NCBI GenBank assembly: GCA_963714795.1
Contig: CAVQPS010000006.1
Coordinates: 372,001-436,000 of the forward strand
Reading direction: 5' to 3'
DNA length: 64,000 bases
Source: DATIXJ01 sp963714795
GTDB lineage: Bacteria > Bacteroidota > Ignavibacteria > UBA10030 > SZUA-254
Made by a program: the position numbers and the translations under genes. Within the stretch, counting starts at the first letter, position 1. Each line of letters begins with the position of its first letter. Below the pieces are notes generated by a model. It searched no databases and was not told the DNA's origin. It saw only the letters and a program-made list of their open reading frames with translations. This document shows positions 53,424 to 63,393 of this stretch, piece by piece.

Positions 53424-54083
53424 GTGACGGATTCTCATTCGAATAAAATTAATGTTCTCATTGCCGACGATCATCCCATGATGCTGGTGGGCATCCGCAA
53501 TGTTTTGTCGACCCGAACGGATATTCATATTGTCGGGCAGGCTCTCAATGGACAAGAAGCTTTGGAAAAGGTAAAGCTCTTGAATCCGGATATTGCCGTC
53601 ATCGATATCAACATGCCGCTCGTCAACGGGTTAGAAGTTGCCGCGATCATCGGGAAGGATTACAAGAAAACAAAAGTGATCATCCTTTCGATGTACGACG
53701 ATAGGGAATTTGTCAACCGGTTCCTCGATTCGAAAGCGTCGGCATATGTTCTGAAAAATAATTCTCCGGAAGAGTTGCTGGATGCCATCGATGCCGTGAG
53801 AGAAGGCAAAGCATATTTCAGTCCTTCAATTTCTCAGAGCATTTTAAAAAAACACCATTCGCAAAATGAGAAATCTCCTACGGCTCTTACTGACATCGAA
53901 GAAAAAATAGCAGTCCTGGTAGCCCGGGGTTTCAGTCATAAACAAATTGCTGATGAACTCCTCAGAAGCCCGCGTACTGTTTCAAGCCATATTGATACGA
54001 TTAAGAAGAAGTTGAAGCTACCCACGACGGCGGATATCATCCGTTATGTATACGAAATGGGTCTTATCAAATTAGGGAAGTAA
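53424..54083 (+). CDS. NarL/FixJ-type response regulator
   Basis: 219 residues, GTG start with AGGA upstream. Receiver: acidic DD in LIADDHP, phosphoacceptor Asp in IAVIDINMP (about 59), Lys in YVLKNNS. LuxR-type HTH in the C-terminus (LTDIEEKIAVLVARGFSHKQIADEL...TVSSHIDTIKKKL). Likely partner of the HisKA_3 kinase encoded 1 kb downstream at 55042, with a membrane protein gene between them. Confidence 0.92.
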   Translation: MTDSHSNKINVLIADDHPMMLVGIRNVLSTRTDIHIVGQALNGQEALEKVKLLNPDIAVIDINMPLVNGLEVAAIIGKDYKKTKVIILSMYDDREFVNRFLDSKASAYVLKNNSPEELLDAIDAVREGKAYFSPSISQSILKKHHSQNEKSPTALTDIEEKIAVLVARGFSHKQIADELLRSPRTVSSHIDTIKKKLKLPTTADIIRYVYEMGLIKLGK

Positions 54084-54424
54084 AACCTCACCACCGTAAT
54101 TCTTGCATTTCATTGCTCTTTTTACCTGAGCCTTTTCGCAATTTACCGTATTGTTTAAAGCTTTTGTTCTTTTAATATTTGTTTACAAAACCATCAAGGG
54201 TTCAGTGTTCCTTCAAGAAGGCGCGGATCTGTAAAAAGTTCCCCAGTCAATTGATCGGGGGGGTCTGGGAGGAACCCCCCGGATTGGTTTGTATATTTCC
54301 GTTGACATTCAGCAATTATTTGCGGACATTTCAGAAATAAGAACGTTCTTCCGATGTTCCGGAGAACATCAAACCGCGGTTATTACAGCACTCACCAAAA
54401 TTCTTAGATGATCGAATAAAATTT
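54084..54424. other. Intergenic region between the response regulator and the membrane/kinase pair
   Basis: No gene seen. A G/C-rich hairpin GGGGGGT/ACCCCCC (54258-54280) without a T run may be a terminator. No confident promoter for 54425; TTGACA at about 54302 lacks a good -10. Confidence 0.4.
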
Positions 54425-55054
54425 ATGAGGACCGCATATTTCATTCTGCAATATTGTCCTCTCATCCCTCTTCTGTATGGAGCGTTTCATTTCAGAAATT
54501 TACTGCTTCCCCTGAAAATATTTTTTTTCATGCAACTCGTATCATTATTGTTCACGATTGTAATGACCGTTTTGGCAAAACAAGGGATAAACAATCTCTG
54601 GTTGATGAATACCACGATGCCGATTTATACGGTTCTGATTATGTGGATGTTCTCATTTTGGGAAACGCGCCCGGTGATTCAAAATATTTTCAAAATAACT
54701 GCACTTCTTTTTTGCATGGTATGGGCAACGGAACTCATCGTCAACGGTTCATTCTTCCAGTTTACCAAATATTCGCGTCCGGTGATGAATATCCTTTTTA
54801 TCGGAATCTCTTGTTTTGCCGTATTCGAAGATAATAAGAATGAAGAAGTGCTCCTGATCGAACAGCCGAGGTTTTGGATCAGTTCCGGTCTAATTATTTA
54901 TTACAGCGGTACGCTGGTGGTTAATTTGCTTGCCAACACATTGTTGCGGATATCGGAAGATGTTCTGCGGGATGCGCTTTATCTTCAATCAGCATTAAAT
55001 TTACTTGCCAGCCTCATTTATCTTCAAGGACTGAGAGTCCAATGCCGGCGATAG
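54425..55054 (+). CDS. Multi-pass membrane protein, putative sensor partner of the kinase
   Basis: 209 residues, about six or seven transmembrane helices (for example LPLKIFFFMQLVSLLFTIVM, ALYLQSALNLLASLIYL), no enzymatic motifs. Overlaps the histidine kinase gene by 13 bp. The tight coupling suggests it is a membrane sensor input for the kinase, which itself has only one transmembrane helix and almost no periplasmic region. Family not recognised. Confidence 0.7.
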   Translation: MRTAYFILQYCPLIPLLYGAFHFRNLLLPLKIFFFMQLVSLLFTIVMTVLAKQGINNLWLMNTTMPIYTVLIMWMFSFWETRPVIQNIFKITALLFCMVWATELIVNGSFFQFTKYSRPVMNILFIGISCFAVFEDNKNEEVLLIEQPRFWISSGLIIYYSGTLVVNLLANTLLRISEDVLRDALYLQSALNLLASLIYLQGLRVQCRR

Positions 55055-55866
55055 ATTTATTGTGGGTGACAGGTGTTGGAACCGGGGTGATACTCCTTCT
55101 TTCGGTTTTTTTCCTGACGATGATCATTTCAAATCAAAAAAGGGTTGTCCGCTCACAAAAGGAAAAGCTGGAAGAGAGCATGCGTCTCGAAGAGATACTG
55201 AGAGAAATTCCCGCGAAAATTATCCGCGGGCAGGAAGAAGAACGCAGAAGGGTGGCAAAGGAATTACACGACGGAATCAATCAGATGCTTGCATCCGTCA
55301 AGTATCGTCTGCATGCTTTCAGGCTTGCCAAGCCAACGACCGATGATTCGGTTCTCGCATTGATAACCGATGCTTCAAGCGATCTTACACAAACCATGCA
55401 GGAAATCCGAAGAATCTCTCATAACTTATTGCCGAAGGGGCTCGATGAATTGGGTTTTGAAGCGGCAGTTCGAAATCTTTGCGAAGAGTTTCAGGAGAGA
55501 ACTCAGATTCAGACATGCTTTACAATGCAGGGAGATACAATTTCCTTTCAGAAAGATTGTGAACTCGGTGTGTACCGCATATTGCAGGAAGCACTGCAGA
55601 ACATTGAAAAACATGCACACGCAACACGAGTCGATATTCACTGTTCCGTGGAAGGAACCTTGTGGATGATGACCGTTCAGGATAACGGGAAAGGTTTTGA
55701 ATCCGGAAATGAAACGACGAAACGACAAACGTCAAGCGGTATCGGTATTTCTACAATGAAAGAACGTTCAAATCTGATCGGAGGGACGTTGGAAATTCAA
55801 TCTGCACCGGGAGGTGGTACCACCCTGACATTAAAATTTCCCCTGCCCAAAATTCCTAAACCGTAG
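55042..55866 (+). CDS. HisKA_3-type sensor histidine kinase
   Basis: 274 residues: one N-terminal transmembrane helix, a coiled coil, then the H-box EEERRRVAKELHDGINQML (phospho-His about residue 76), the N-box ILQEALQNIEKHAHA, G1 DNGKGF and G2 GIGISTMKER of the ATPase domain. NarL-type partner. Its input is probably the membrane protein encoded just upstream, its output the regulator at 53424. Confidence 0.92.
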   Translation: MPAIDLLWVTGVGTGVILLLSVFFLTMIISNQKRVVRSQKEKLEESMRLEEILREIPAKIIRGQEEERRRVAKELHDGINQMLASVKYRLHAFRLAKPTTDDSVLALITDASSDLTQTMQEIRRISHNLLPKGLDELGFEAAVRNLCEEFQERTQIQTCFTMQGDTISFQKDCELGVYRILQEALQNIEKHAHATRVDIHCSVEGTLWMMTVQDNGKGFESGNETTKRQTSSGIGISTMKERSNLIGGTLEIQSAPGGGTTLTLKFPLPKIPKP

Positions 55867-56033
55867 CCATAGGGTTGCGGAACTGTTTGCAATTCGCTGT
55901 ACAATATCCTGCCCTTTTTTCGTAATTCTCCTCATTGCTTTTGATGACTAAAACGTAGATTATTGGCCGATTGTTTTTGTTGTTGACTTTTTATAAAAAA
56001 CCAATATCAACCAAAATGAACCGAGGATACAAT

Positions 56034-56333
56034 ATGCCATTTAACGGAAATGAAGGAAAAATTATCAGCTCAACGAGGGCAAAGAAACTCATCAAAGCGT
56101 ACCAAAAAAGCGCCCGGTATAAACATCTGGAAAAAATTGAAGGAGGGTTTTTTGGCAAGAAAAAATTGATGAAGATTTTGAACCAGAAAGATTGTGTCGG
56201 AGTTCGCTATTATCATGCCCGGAATGAAAAAAAGCAACACACGCTCGTGCTGGTAGGGCAGCATACTTCCGGAAAACCGATGGAAAATATGTTTATGGAT
56301 GATGGACCATTGTGTCCGCCGTTTTGCGGTTAA
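56034..56333 (+). CDS. Small conserved Bacteroidota protein with CPPFCG tail
   Basis: 99 residues from the ATG at 56034, which follows GAGG at about 9 bases; the longer frame begins in unconserved sequence. The pattern ISSTRAKKLIKAYQKS...GGFFGKKKLMKILNQKDCVGVRYYHARN...LVLVGQ...LCPPFCG matches a small family I recall from Bacteroidota genomes, where it carries a CPPYC-type ending. No known function; the C-terminal cysteines could bind metal. Monocistronic, convergent with the hybrid kinase. Confidence 0.65.
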   Translation: MPFNGNEGKIISSTRAKKLIKAYQKSARYKHLEKIEGGFFGKKKLMKILNQKDCVGVRYYHARNEKKQHTLVLVGQHTSGKPMENMFMDDGPLCPPFCG

Positions 56334-56480
56334 TACTCTACTTCATCGGCAGATTCGTGATCAAAAAAGGCTATCAATCTACCGCCAATGATTGGCTGAA
56401 GATTTCGAATCGCTCGGTGTAATCTCCAAAAAGGATTTTTGGATTAGGGAGTAGAAGTTCAACAACCGGGATTGTTATTC

Positions 56481-58724
56481 TCAGGCAGGTTGGGAAAATG
56501 CTTTGTGCAGGGTTTCCAGCAGATGGCTGGAAGTATATGGTTTGAGCAAGAAGGCAAATACTTCTCCCGGAGATAATTTCGGTGTCGGATCATTTCCTTT
56601 GAATCCGCTCGATGCTATAATTTTTAGCGACGGATTCATTTTATGAAATACTTGAATCAATGCAGTTCCTTCCAAATACGGCATCATGACGTCGGTTATC
56701 ACAAGGTCGATCTCATTCTTCAATTCTGCATACAGCGCCACTGCCTCCATGCCATCGCTCGATGTCAGGACAGTGTACCCGTGTAACTCCAGCGTTTGTC
56801 TCGTGATTTCCAGAACAGAAGTTTCATCGTCGATGACCAATATCCGTTGCCCGGATCCGAGGGGTAAGTGGCTCTGCAATCCGATAATTTCTCCTTCTGT
56901 CCCGGTTTTTGCTGCCGGAAAATAGGCGACAAATCTCGTGCCTCTGCCGATTTCGCTGTATACGTTAATAAAGCCGCCGTGATTTTTGACGATTGCCTGA
57001 ACAGTGGAAAGTCCGAGCCCGGTTCCTTTCCCGATTTCCTTCGTCGTGAAAAATGGCTCGAAGATTTTTTCCATTATCGACGGAGATATCCCTAATCCGG
57101 TATCCGAAACGCTGAGGGCGACATATGGCCCCGGCTTGGCGTCGGGACGTACTTTCGAATAATTTTCATCGACCGAAAAATTTTCAACTTCTAACGTCAA
57201 TGTTCCGCCCCCCGGCATCGCATCCCGGGCATTCACACACAAATTCATCAACACCTGATGCACCTGTGTTACATCGGCAATGATCGGAAAAGTATCTTTC
57301 TGACTATTGCATTGAATGGAAATAATCCGTGGAAAGGTTTCCTTGGCGATATTTTCAACTTCTTTCAGGATATGTTTCGGTTGCAATAAACCGGCTTTTC
57401 CTTCGGCTCCGCGGGCGAACGTGAGAATTTGTTTGATGATATCCCGTCCCCGGAGTGTGGAAGATTCCAGAATATCGATTGTCCTTTTATCGATGTCGTT
57501 GGTATGACGTTTTTTTAAAATTTCAATCGATAAAAGAATCGGGGCTAAAATATTATTGAGATCGTGCGCTACGCCGCCGGCCAGGGTTCCGATACTTTCC
57601 AACCGTTGGGACCGGAATAATTGGGCCTCTAATTGTTTCTTCTCGGTGATATCTTCTTTCTCCGCGAGAAAATTTGTAATTTTACCGTCACTGTTTACTA
57701 TGGGAGAAATCGTGGCAAACTCCCAGTACATATCTCCATTCTTCTTTTTGTTGTGCATTTCACCGCGCCATTCTTTACCCGACGTGATCGTTTGCCAGAG
57801 ATTCCTGTATTCTTCCGGTGAAGTTTCGCCCGATTTTAAGATGCGGGGATTTTTTCCGCGGACTTCTTCAAATGTATAACCGGTCAGTTGCGTGAATTTA
57901 GGATTGACATATTCGATGTCGCCGGCAACATCGGTGATAACAATCGAAGCGGGGTTTTGTTCTATTGCCTGGGATAACTTGTGCAATTGGTTTTCAAATT
58001 CTTTTCTCTCGGTAATATCATTGATGACGCCGACGACAAATCTGTCTCCCCGGGTATTTACATATAACGACCTTTTGATCAATATCCGCCGCAAACCTCC
58101 GAGTTTGTTCAAAATGGTTTCTTCAGCAATAGATTCTTTTCCGGTTTGAAGAACTTTCTCATCGGCCTGCCAGAATCGTTCATATTGTTCTTTCGGGAAT
58201 AACTTCTCGTTCGTTTTGCCTAAATGATCTTCGCGCGATATGCCGCTGATCGTACAGAATGCATCATTGACCAGATCGAGGGTGTGTGTTTGGTTCAGCA
58301 CAAAAATAGGAACGGAAATAGTATCGATGATCTTTGCGAGGTATTGTCTCGAATTCCGTAAAGCTTCTTCGGCCTCGTTCCGGCTTGTCACGTCATTAAA
58401 AATCTCCAGTACTGCTTCATTTTCACCGTGAATAATTCCCGTGTGGTGAATTTCAAACGTCCTGTCGCCGAGAATATTCGAAACTTCGAGAGTTTTTGTC
58501 TGATTGGTTCCGATCGATTCGTGCAGCGGACATTCACCGCACTGTTTTCCGTCATCTTTATACACGCTCCAACACGATTTTCCGATGGAAAAGTTGTTGG
58601 TGATACTTTTCATTTTTTTATTTTGAAAAAGGATGGAGCCGTTTTTGTCGACAATCTGTACATGAAAGGGTACCGCTTCGAGAAATGATTCAAAAGAACT
58701 GCTTGAAAATGACAACTCTGTCAT
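56481..58724 (-). CDS. Hybrid sensor histidine kinase with three PAS domains and a receiver
   Basis: 747 residues, soluble. Three PAS domains (about 10-120, 130-240, 250-370), the first with CGECPLH, a possible metal or redox site. HisKA H-box GGVAHDLNNILAPI (about residue 390), ATPase domain with NLCVNARDAMPGGG, DTGLGIS and GTGLGLS, then a receiver with phosphoacceptor Asp in LVITDVMMP and Lys in FLLKPY. Start supported by GGGGAG nine bases upstream. The final receiver suggests a phosphorelay to an unlinked phosphotransfer protein. Confidence 0.93.
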   Translation of the reverse strand: MTELSFSSSSFESFLEAVPFHVQIVDKNGSILFQNKKMKSITNNFSIGKSCWSVYKDDGKQCGECPLHESIGTNQTKTLEVSNILGDRTFEIHHTGIIHGENEAVLEIFNDVTSRNEAEEALRNSRQYLAKIIDTISVPIFVLNQTHTLDLVNDAFCTISGISREDHLGKTNEKLFPKEQYERFWQADEKVLQTGKESIAEETILNKLGGLRRILIKRSLYVNTRGDRFVVGVINDITERKEFENQLHKLSQAIEQNPASIVITDVAGDIEYVNPKFTQLTGYTFEEVRGKNPRILKSGETSPEEYRNLWQTITSGKEWRGEMHNKKKNGDMYWEFATISPIVNSDGKITNFLAEKEDITEKKQLEAQLFRSQRLESIGTLAGGVAHDLNNILAPILLSIEILKKRHTNDIDKRTIDILESSTLRGRDIIKQILTFARGAEGKAGLLQPKHILKEVENIAKETFPRIISIQCNSQKDTFPIIADVTQVHQVLMNLCVNARDAMPGGGTLTLEVENFSVDENYSKVRPDAKPGPYVALSVSDTGLGISPSIMEKIFEPFFTTKEIGKGTGLGLSTVQAIVKNHGGFINVYSEIGRGTRFVAYFPAAKTGTEGEIIGLQSHLPLGSGQRILVIDDETSVLEITRQTLELHGYTVLTSSDGMEAVALYAELKNEIDLVITDVMMPYLEGTALIQVFHKMNPSLKIIASSGFKGNDPTPKLSPGEVFAFLLKPYTSSHLLETLHKAFSQPA

Positions 58725-58961
58725 TTCATAAACTCCCCTAAGTTTTTATCAAGATCCTGTATCAAAAATGATATTAAATATAAGATGGTTAAAAACCAAT
58801 TCCTAATTACACTTTAAGTTTATGTCCGACAATAATTTATCGGAAAGAAGAAAATAGAATATTTACGAACTGTCGTTTTTTATTTTAATTCCTGTTAAAA
58901 ATGGAATCGTATTCATTCCATAAAACCGGGGGTTTTGTAATTTGACCCATTGCCTGAAATT
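58725..58961. other. Divergent upstream region of the hybrid kinase
   Basis: A/T-rich, no gene. Near 58930-58952 it carries GGGGGTTTTGTAATTTGACC, then CATTGCC, the right-end sequence of the family A/271-bp type elements, as an isolated half copy. Confidence 0.4.
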
Positions 58962-59091
58962 GGTACTGTCCTAATTCGTGCGGTCGGGTCTTTCGACCCG
59001 ACCGAAACCCGTGATGTCAGGTCGTCCCGAAGGGATCCCCTTGGGAAAAGACCTGAAATCACCCAAACCCGTTTCATATTAGGGCCGTACC
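58962..59091. mobile_element. 130-bp inverted-repeat element, family B, with perfect 8-bp target duplication
   Basis: Left end GGTACTGTCCTAAT; right end, read inward, GGTACGGCCCTAAT (slightly decayed). Flanked by CTGAAATT on both sides (58954-58961 and 59092-59099). The interior hairpins match the copy at 50475. The right target duplication supplies the first bases of the amylase -35 box. Confidence 0.88.
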
Positions 59092-59097
59092 CTGAAA

Positions 59098-59126
59098 TTG
59101 ATTCTTTTTGTTTTTTATTTTATATT
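59098..59126 (+). promoter_or_regulatory. Promoter of the alpha-amylase gene, adjoining the family B element
   Basis: TTGATT (59098-59103), 17-bp T-rich spacer, TATATT (59121-59126), 46 bp before the start codon. The first two T of the -35 belong to the target duplication of the element that ends at 59091. Confidence 0.6.
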
Positions 59127-59171
59127 ACAGGGTTAAACGAAGCAACAGAATTTCTCCGCCATTATCCTCCG

Positions 59172-62100
59172 ATGTTCATGCGTATTCGATACTGTGTCGT
59201 ACTGTTTTTTTTGATTTCGACGTCTCTTTCTTTCGCACAAGTTGCCAAAAGGCATACACCAGCCCGTACCATACAATCAACTCCAAAGTCCGATGTTTTT
59301 ATAGAAGGATTTTACTGGAACAGTACGCCCGGCGGGATCTGGTGGGATTCTCTTGCTCACCTTGCGCCGCGGTTAGCATCCGCCGGATTCAGCGCAATCT
59401 GGTTTCCACCGCCGACCAAAGGTGCCGCGGGTTCGCTTTCGATGGGCTACGATATTTATGATCAATATGACGTCGGTGATTATAACCAGAAAGGAACCGT
59501 ACCAACCCGTTTCGGCACACGCTCTTCGCTTGTCAACGCAATTCAATCGTATCATAACAACGGCATGCAGGTCTTCGCCGATGCCGTCATGGGACACATG
59601 GACGGAGGCGACCAAAAAGTTCCGTACGATTGTATCCCGACCAATCCTCCGTACCTTCCGTCGGATTCCGGCTGGCTGGTTTTTAATTACCCGACCGGAT
59701 CGGGCAGGTTCAAAAAAGATGCGACATTTTTTTATCCCAACCAGCAAACATGCGACATCGATCAACCGTACCACAGTCCCGATCCCGCTTACCGGTTCGG
59801 TGAATATCTCGCACACGCCCAAACGAAAGTGGAAGACAGTTTGATCGTGTGGGGACAATACATGAGAAACGTTTTAGGGTTCGACGGCTTTCGCATCGAT
59901 GAAGCAAAAGGCATCGATCCGATTTTCATGGGACCGTGGCTGCAACAGGCTGACACGAACGGTTACGCTGTTGCCGAAGATTACGACGGCATCAGTGGAA
60001 TTCAAAATTGGCTGTACTGGGTCGGAAGCTTCGGCGGCAATGTTTCGGTATTCGATTTTCCGCTCCGGTTCGATTTGCAAAGTATGTGCGATAACACGCC
60101 CGGGACATGGAACATGAATTGGCTTGACGGATCCGGACTGGTGAGCAACGGGACCTCGGGATATAACGTTGCCACGTTCGTCGACAATCATGATTTCGAT
60201 CGCATCGGCTGGGACGGCTCGATCGATATCGGTCATAGCCCGATCACGACCGATAAAATGATGGCGTATGCTTACATTTTGTTTTCCGAAGGCAGACCGT
60301 GCGTGTGGTTCAGGGATTATTTTATCTACGGCCTCGATGGTAAAATCGATACGCTCATGTGGATTCGTCAAAATTATGAATGGGGCGGAACGACAAAACG
60401 AAGCGGGCTTAATCCGTACTACGTCGGCTCATCGGACGATCAGACGACGCAATCGCAATATATTTATGTCGCACGACGCGATGGCGGCAACGGTCATCCT
60501 GCGGCGTATCTTGTTTTGAATGCTCATCCGACCGAATGGCGCGGCGTGTGGGTCAATACCAATTATCCTAACGGAACATTCCGGGATTTTACCGGTCAGG
60601 CAATCGATAAACAAGCTGCCGGCGACGGGCGTGTCGATCTCTGGGCTCCGCCGCGCGGTTATGCCGTGTACGTTCCGGACACATCGTTGCATATAAATTT
60701 TCCGCCGTTCATCGTTCAAATTCCGGATCAGAAAGCATACACCAATACGCTCTTCCAATATCAACCGATGTTCGGCGATCCGAATCATGATTCGCTCGAG
60801 CTTTCTCTTTCCGGAAATCCGTCATGGATGAGTATCTCGAGTACAGGTCTCATCTCCGGCACGCCGGGAATTAACGATCTTGCTCCTGCCACCGTTACCG
60901 TGAATATCGTCGATCCTTCCGGCGATACTGCTTCGACAACATTTCATATTTCCATTGTCACACATCCGCTGATGGATGGACTTTTTGAAGGAACGGGAGT
61001 ATGGGGTCAACCGATTTCCTTCGGTGACACGGTGCACGGTTGGGATACGACGATGGCAAAACATCTGTACGTCACCCTCGACAGCACGTATGTTTATTTC
61101 GGTGCAGACGTTCATGCTGCACAATGGATGACGTGGGCATTCCTCATCAATACAAAATCAGGCGGCGGTTCGACGGATAGCTGGGGAAGAAGTATCGTCT
61201 ACAGCCATGCGAATCTTCCCGATTATATTTTGAGAGGAACGTTCGGCGGGTACGCGGAATTTCACACATGGAACGGCTCCGGTTGGTCGGGAGTCGGGAC
61301 GGGATTGCCGACCACAGAATTCAGTTCGAATATTCCATCGTCTTCATTGCAGGACGGTTGGGTGGAAGTCCGGATACCGCGCACGTCGATCGGAAATCCT
61401 TCCGTCATCGATGCACAATTTTTCATTACGGGAAATGCAAATACCGAAGCGACGTTCGATGCCTGTCCGAACGATCAGAATACGACAGCGTGGAGCGGTG
61501 TGACCACGCATCTTCATTATTATGCCACGCGCGGAACCAAAACATTGACGCAATGGAATCTGCAATATCCTCCGAATGCTACCGTTGCCGTGAATAATTC
61601 TTCGACAATCTATGCACGGACATTCGGATTTGGAGTGACCGATTCTGCGGGCCCCGGCTCCGGCGTTCTGGCATGGCTCGGTTACGACTCGGTGAACACG
61701 AATCCATCATCATGGACGAACTGGATACCTGCAGCATACAATATGGATATCAATTCGTTCGATGAGTACAAGGCGAACCTCGGAACCGGCCTCGCTCCCG
61801 GAAAATATTTTTACGCTTCTCGTTTTCAATATAACGGCGGATCGTATTTGTATGGCGGATATAGTGCGACCGGGGGCGGATTATGGGACAGCGTGCATAA
61901 TGTTTCCGGAATTTTGACCGTTGTCGGTCCACCGGGAATTCCAAATCTTGCCACGCCGTTGAATTTTGCACTCTACCAGCCGGTGTCGCCGTTACTTTCA
62001 TGGACTCCCGTCGGCAATGCACAAACATATCGGCTGCAGGTTGCTTTCGACAGTAATTTCACGACGATTGTCTTTGATGATTCCATACTCACGACAACGT

Positions 62101-63353
62101 CACGAACTGTCGGTCCGTTGGTCAACGATACGACCTATTACTGGCGTGTGCGATCAAAAAATATTGCCGGCACCAGCGCGTACTCCGCGGTTCAGCAATT
62201 TCAGGTTCAGCAAATCACTGCATCGTTTACGATGCAATCGTCGTGGAATATGATTTCTCTTCCGATGAACGTTTATGATTCGCGGAAATCGACAATTTTT
62301 CCATCTGCCATTTCGCAGGCATTCCGGTATAATCCGGGCGGTGGGTATGTCATCACGGATAGTCTTTTAGTGGGAACAGGATACTGGTTAAAATTTCCTG
62401 CTGCAGAAACCATTGCCGTTACCGGTTATCCGCTGACGACTGATTCCGTCAATGTTGGAGCAGGATGGAACATGATCGGGGCTGTCGGTTCGCCGATTCA
62501 GACTTCGTCCATCATTCAAATTCCCGGCGGCATCGTTCAGTCGCAATATTTTTCGTATGCCGGATCGTATCGAACAACGACAACCATTACGCCTTCACAA
62601 TCCTATTGGGTCAAATGCAGCAGCGCCGGAAAACTTGTTCTGAATGCCGGTTCGTCTGCCTTGCCGGTTGCCGGAATGACGGAGAAAACTTCAGCGCCGA
62701 ACTTCGGGATGTTAACGATCACTGATGCGGACAATCATCAGCAAATATTATTTCTTGGTGAAGAAAATAGTCCGCACATCAATCTGGATATGTACGATAT
62801 GCCGCCGTTACCGCCGGCAGGAATGTTCGATGTCCGTTTCTCATCGCAGCGAAATCTGGAAGTGGTGAATGAAAAAGAAATGAAATCGATTTCCGTTGAA
62901 TTGTCCTCGGCGCGGTTCCCGGTTTCTATTTCATACAAATCGACCGGTTCGATTTTAACGATGCGCGGAATCCGCGGTGCAGATATCGGCGTCAAGTTGA
63001 CGGAAGAGCCGACAATCGTTCGCGATTCAGTCGGTTCGATCAGTTTGACGTTTGCAGGTTCGTCAAGTATTCCGAAATCGTTTGCACTCGAACAAAATTA
63101 TCCGAACCCGTTCAATCCGACGACAACCATCCGGTACGCGCTGCCGGTCGATGCGCGCGTTCAACTGACGATTTATGATATTCTCGGACAAAAAGTTCAG
63201 ACGATCGTCGATGGCATGCAACCGGCAGGATACAAATCTGTCGTTTGGAACGGCGCCAATATCGCGAGCGGTGTTTATATTTACCGGCTCGATGCGGTCA
63301 GCGGTTCGCAAAATGTTTTTTCACAAATCAAGAAAATGTTAATCATCAAATAA
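59172..63353 (+). CDS. T9SS-secreted GH13 alpha-amylase
   Basis: 1393 residues; start taken at the ATG before the signal peptide (MFMRIRYCVVLFFLISTSLSFAQ). A longer frame to 58950 runs through the repeat element. Catalytic TIM barrel with the four GH13 regions: DAVMGHM, GFDGFRIDEAK (nucleophile Asp about 242), AVAEDYDG (acid Glu about 268), FVDNHDFDR (about 337). After it come an Ig/cadherin-like domain (IPDQKAYTNTLFQYQ), a CBM9-like part with DxW-rich loops, a fibronectin III-like domain, a SWNMISLPM...GYWLKF module shared with the 14121 gene, and the T9SS tail (QNYPNPFNPTTTI). It degrades extracellular starch or similar alpha-glucans at the surface. The start of a second exported protein gene follows after 41 bp. 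Confidence 0.9.
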   Translation: MFMRIRYCVVLFFLISTSLSFAQVAKRHTPARTIQSTPKSDVFIEGFYWNSTPGGIWWDSLAHLAPRLASAGFSAIWFPPPTKGAAGSLSMGYDIYDQYDVGDYNQKGTVPTRFGTRSSLVNAIQSYHNNGMQVFADAVMGHMDGGDQKVPYDCIPTNPPYLPSDSGWLVFNYPTGSGRFKKDATFFYPNQQTCDIDQPYHSPDPAYRFGEYLAHAQTKVEDSLIVWGQYMRNVLGFDGFRIDEAKGIDPIFMGPWLQQADTNGYAVAEDYDGISGIQNWLYWVGSFGGNVSVFDFPLRFDLQSMCDNTPGTWNMNWLDGSGLVSNGTSGYNVATFVDNHDFDRIGWDGSIDIGHSPITTDKMMAYAYILFSEGRPCVWFRDYFIYGLDGKIDTLMWIRQNYEWGGTTKRSGLNPYYVGSSDDQTTQSQYIYVARRDGGNGHPAAYLVLNAHPTEWRGVWVNTNYPNGTFRDFTGQAIDKQAAGDGRVDLWAPPRGYAVYVPDTSLHINFPPFIVQIPDQKAYTNTLFQYQPMFGDPNHDSLELSLSGNPSWMSISSTGLISGTPGINDLAPATVTVNIVDPSGDTASTTFHISIVTHPLMDGLFEGTGVWGQPISFGDTVHGWDTTMAKHLYVTLDSTYVYFGADVHAAQWMTWAFLINTKSGGGSTDSWGRSIVYSHANLPDYILRGTFGGYAEFHTWNGSGWSGVGTGLPTTEFSSNIPSSSLQDGWVEVRIPRTSIGNPSVIDAQFFITGNANTEATFDACPNDQNTTAWSGVTTHLHYYATRGTKTLTQWNLQYPPNATVAVNNSSTIYARTFGFGVTDSAGPGSGVLAWLGYDSVNTNPSSWTNWIPAAYNMDINSFDEYKANLGTGLAPGKYFYASRFQYNGGSYLYGGYSATGGGLWDSVHNVSGILTVVGPPGIPNLATPLNFALYQPVSPLLSWTPVGNAQTYRLQVAFDSNFTTIVFDDSILTTTSRTVGPLVNDTTYYWRVRSKNIAGTSAYSAVQQFQVQQITASFTMQSSWNMISLPMNVYDSRKSTIFPSAISQAFRYNPGGGYVITDSLLVGTGYWLKFPAAETIAVTGYPLTTDSVNVGAGWNMIGAVGSPIQTSSIIQIPGGIVQSQYFSYAGSYRTTTTITPSQSYWVKCSSAGKLVLNAGSSALPVAGMTEKTSAPNFGMLTITDADNHQQILFLGEENSPHINLDMYDMPPLPPAGMFDVRFSSQRNLEVVNEKEMKSISVELSSARFPVSISYKSTGSILTMRGIRGADIGVKLTEEPTIVRDSVGSISLTFAGSSSIPKSFALEQNYPNPFNPTTTIRYALPVDARVQLTIYDILGQKVQTIVDGMQPAGYKSVVWNGANIASGVYIYRLDAVSGSQNVFSQIKKMLIIK

Positions 63354-63393
63354 CTCTCAATAATCTCACTAGAACACTTTAAGGATACACACC

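Noticed and set aside
58950..59171. Extended N-terminus of the amylase frame back to 58950
   Set aside because: It runs through the 130-bp repeat element and its target duplication; a proper signal peptide and promoter place the start at 59172.
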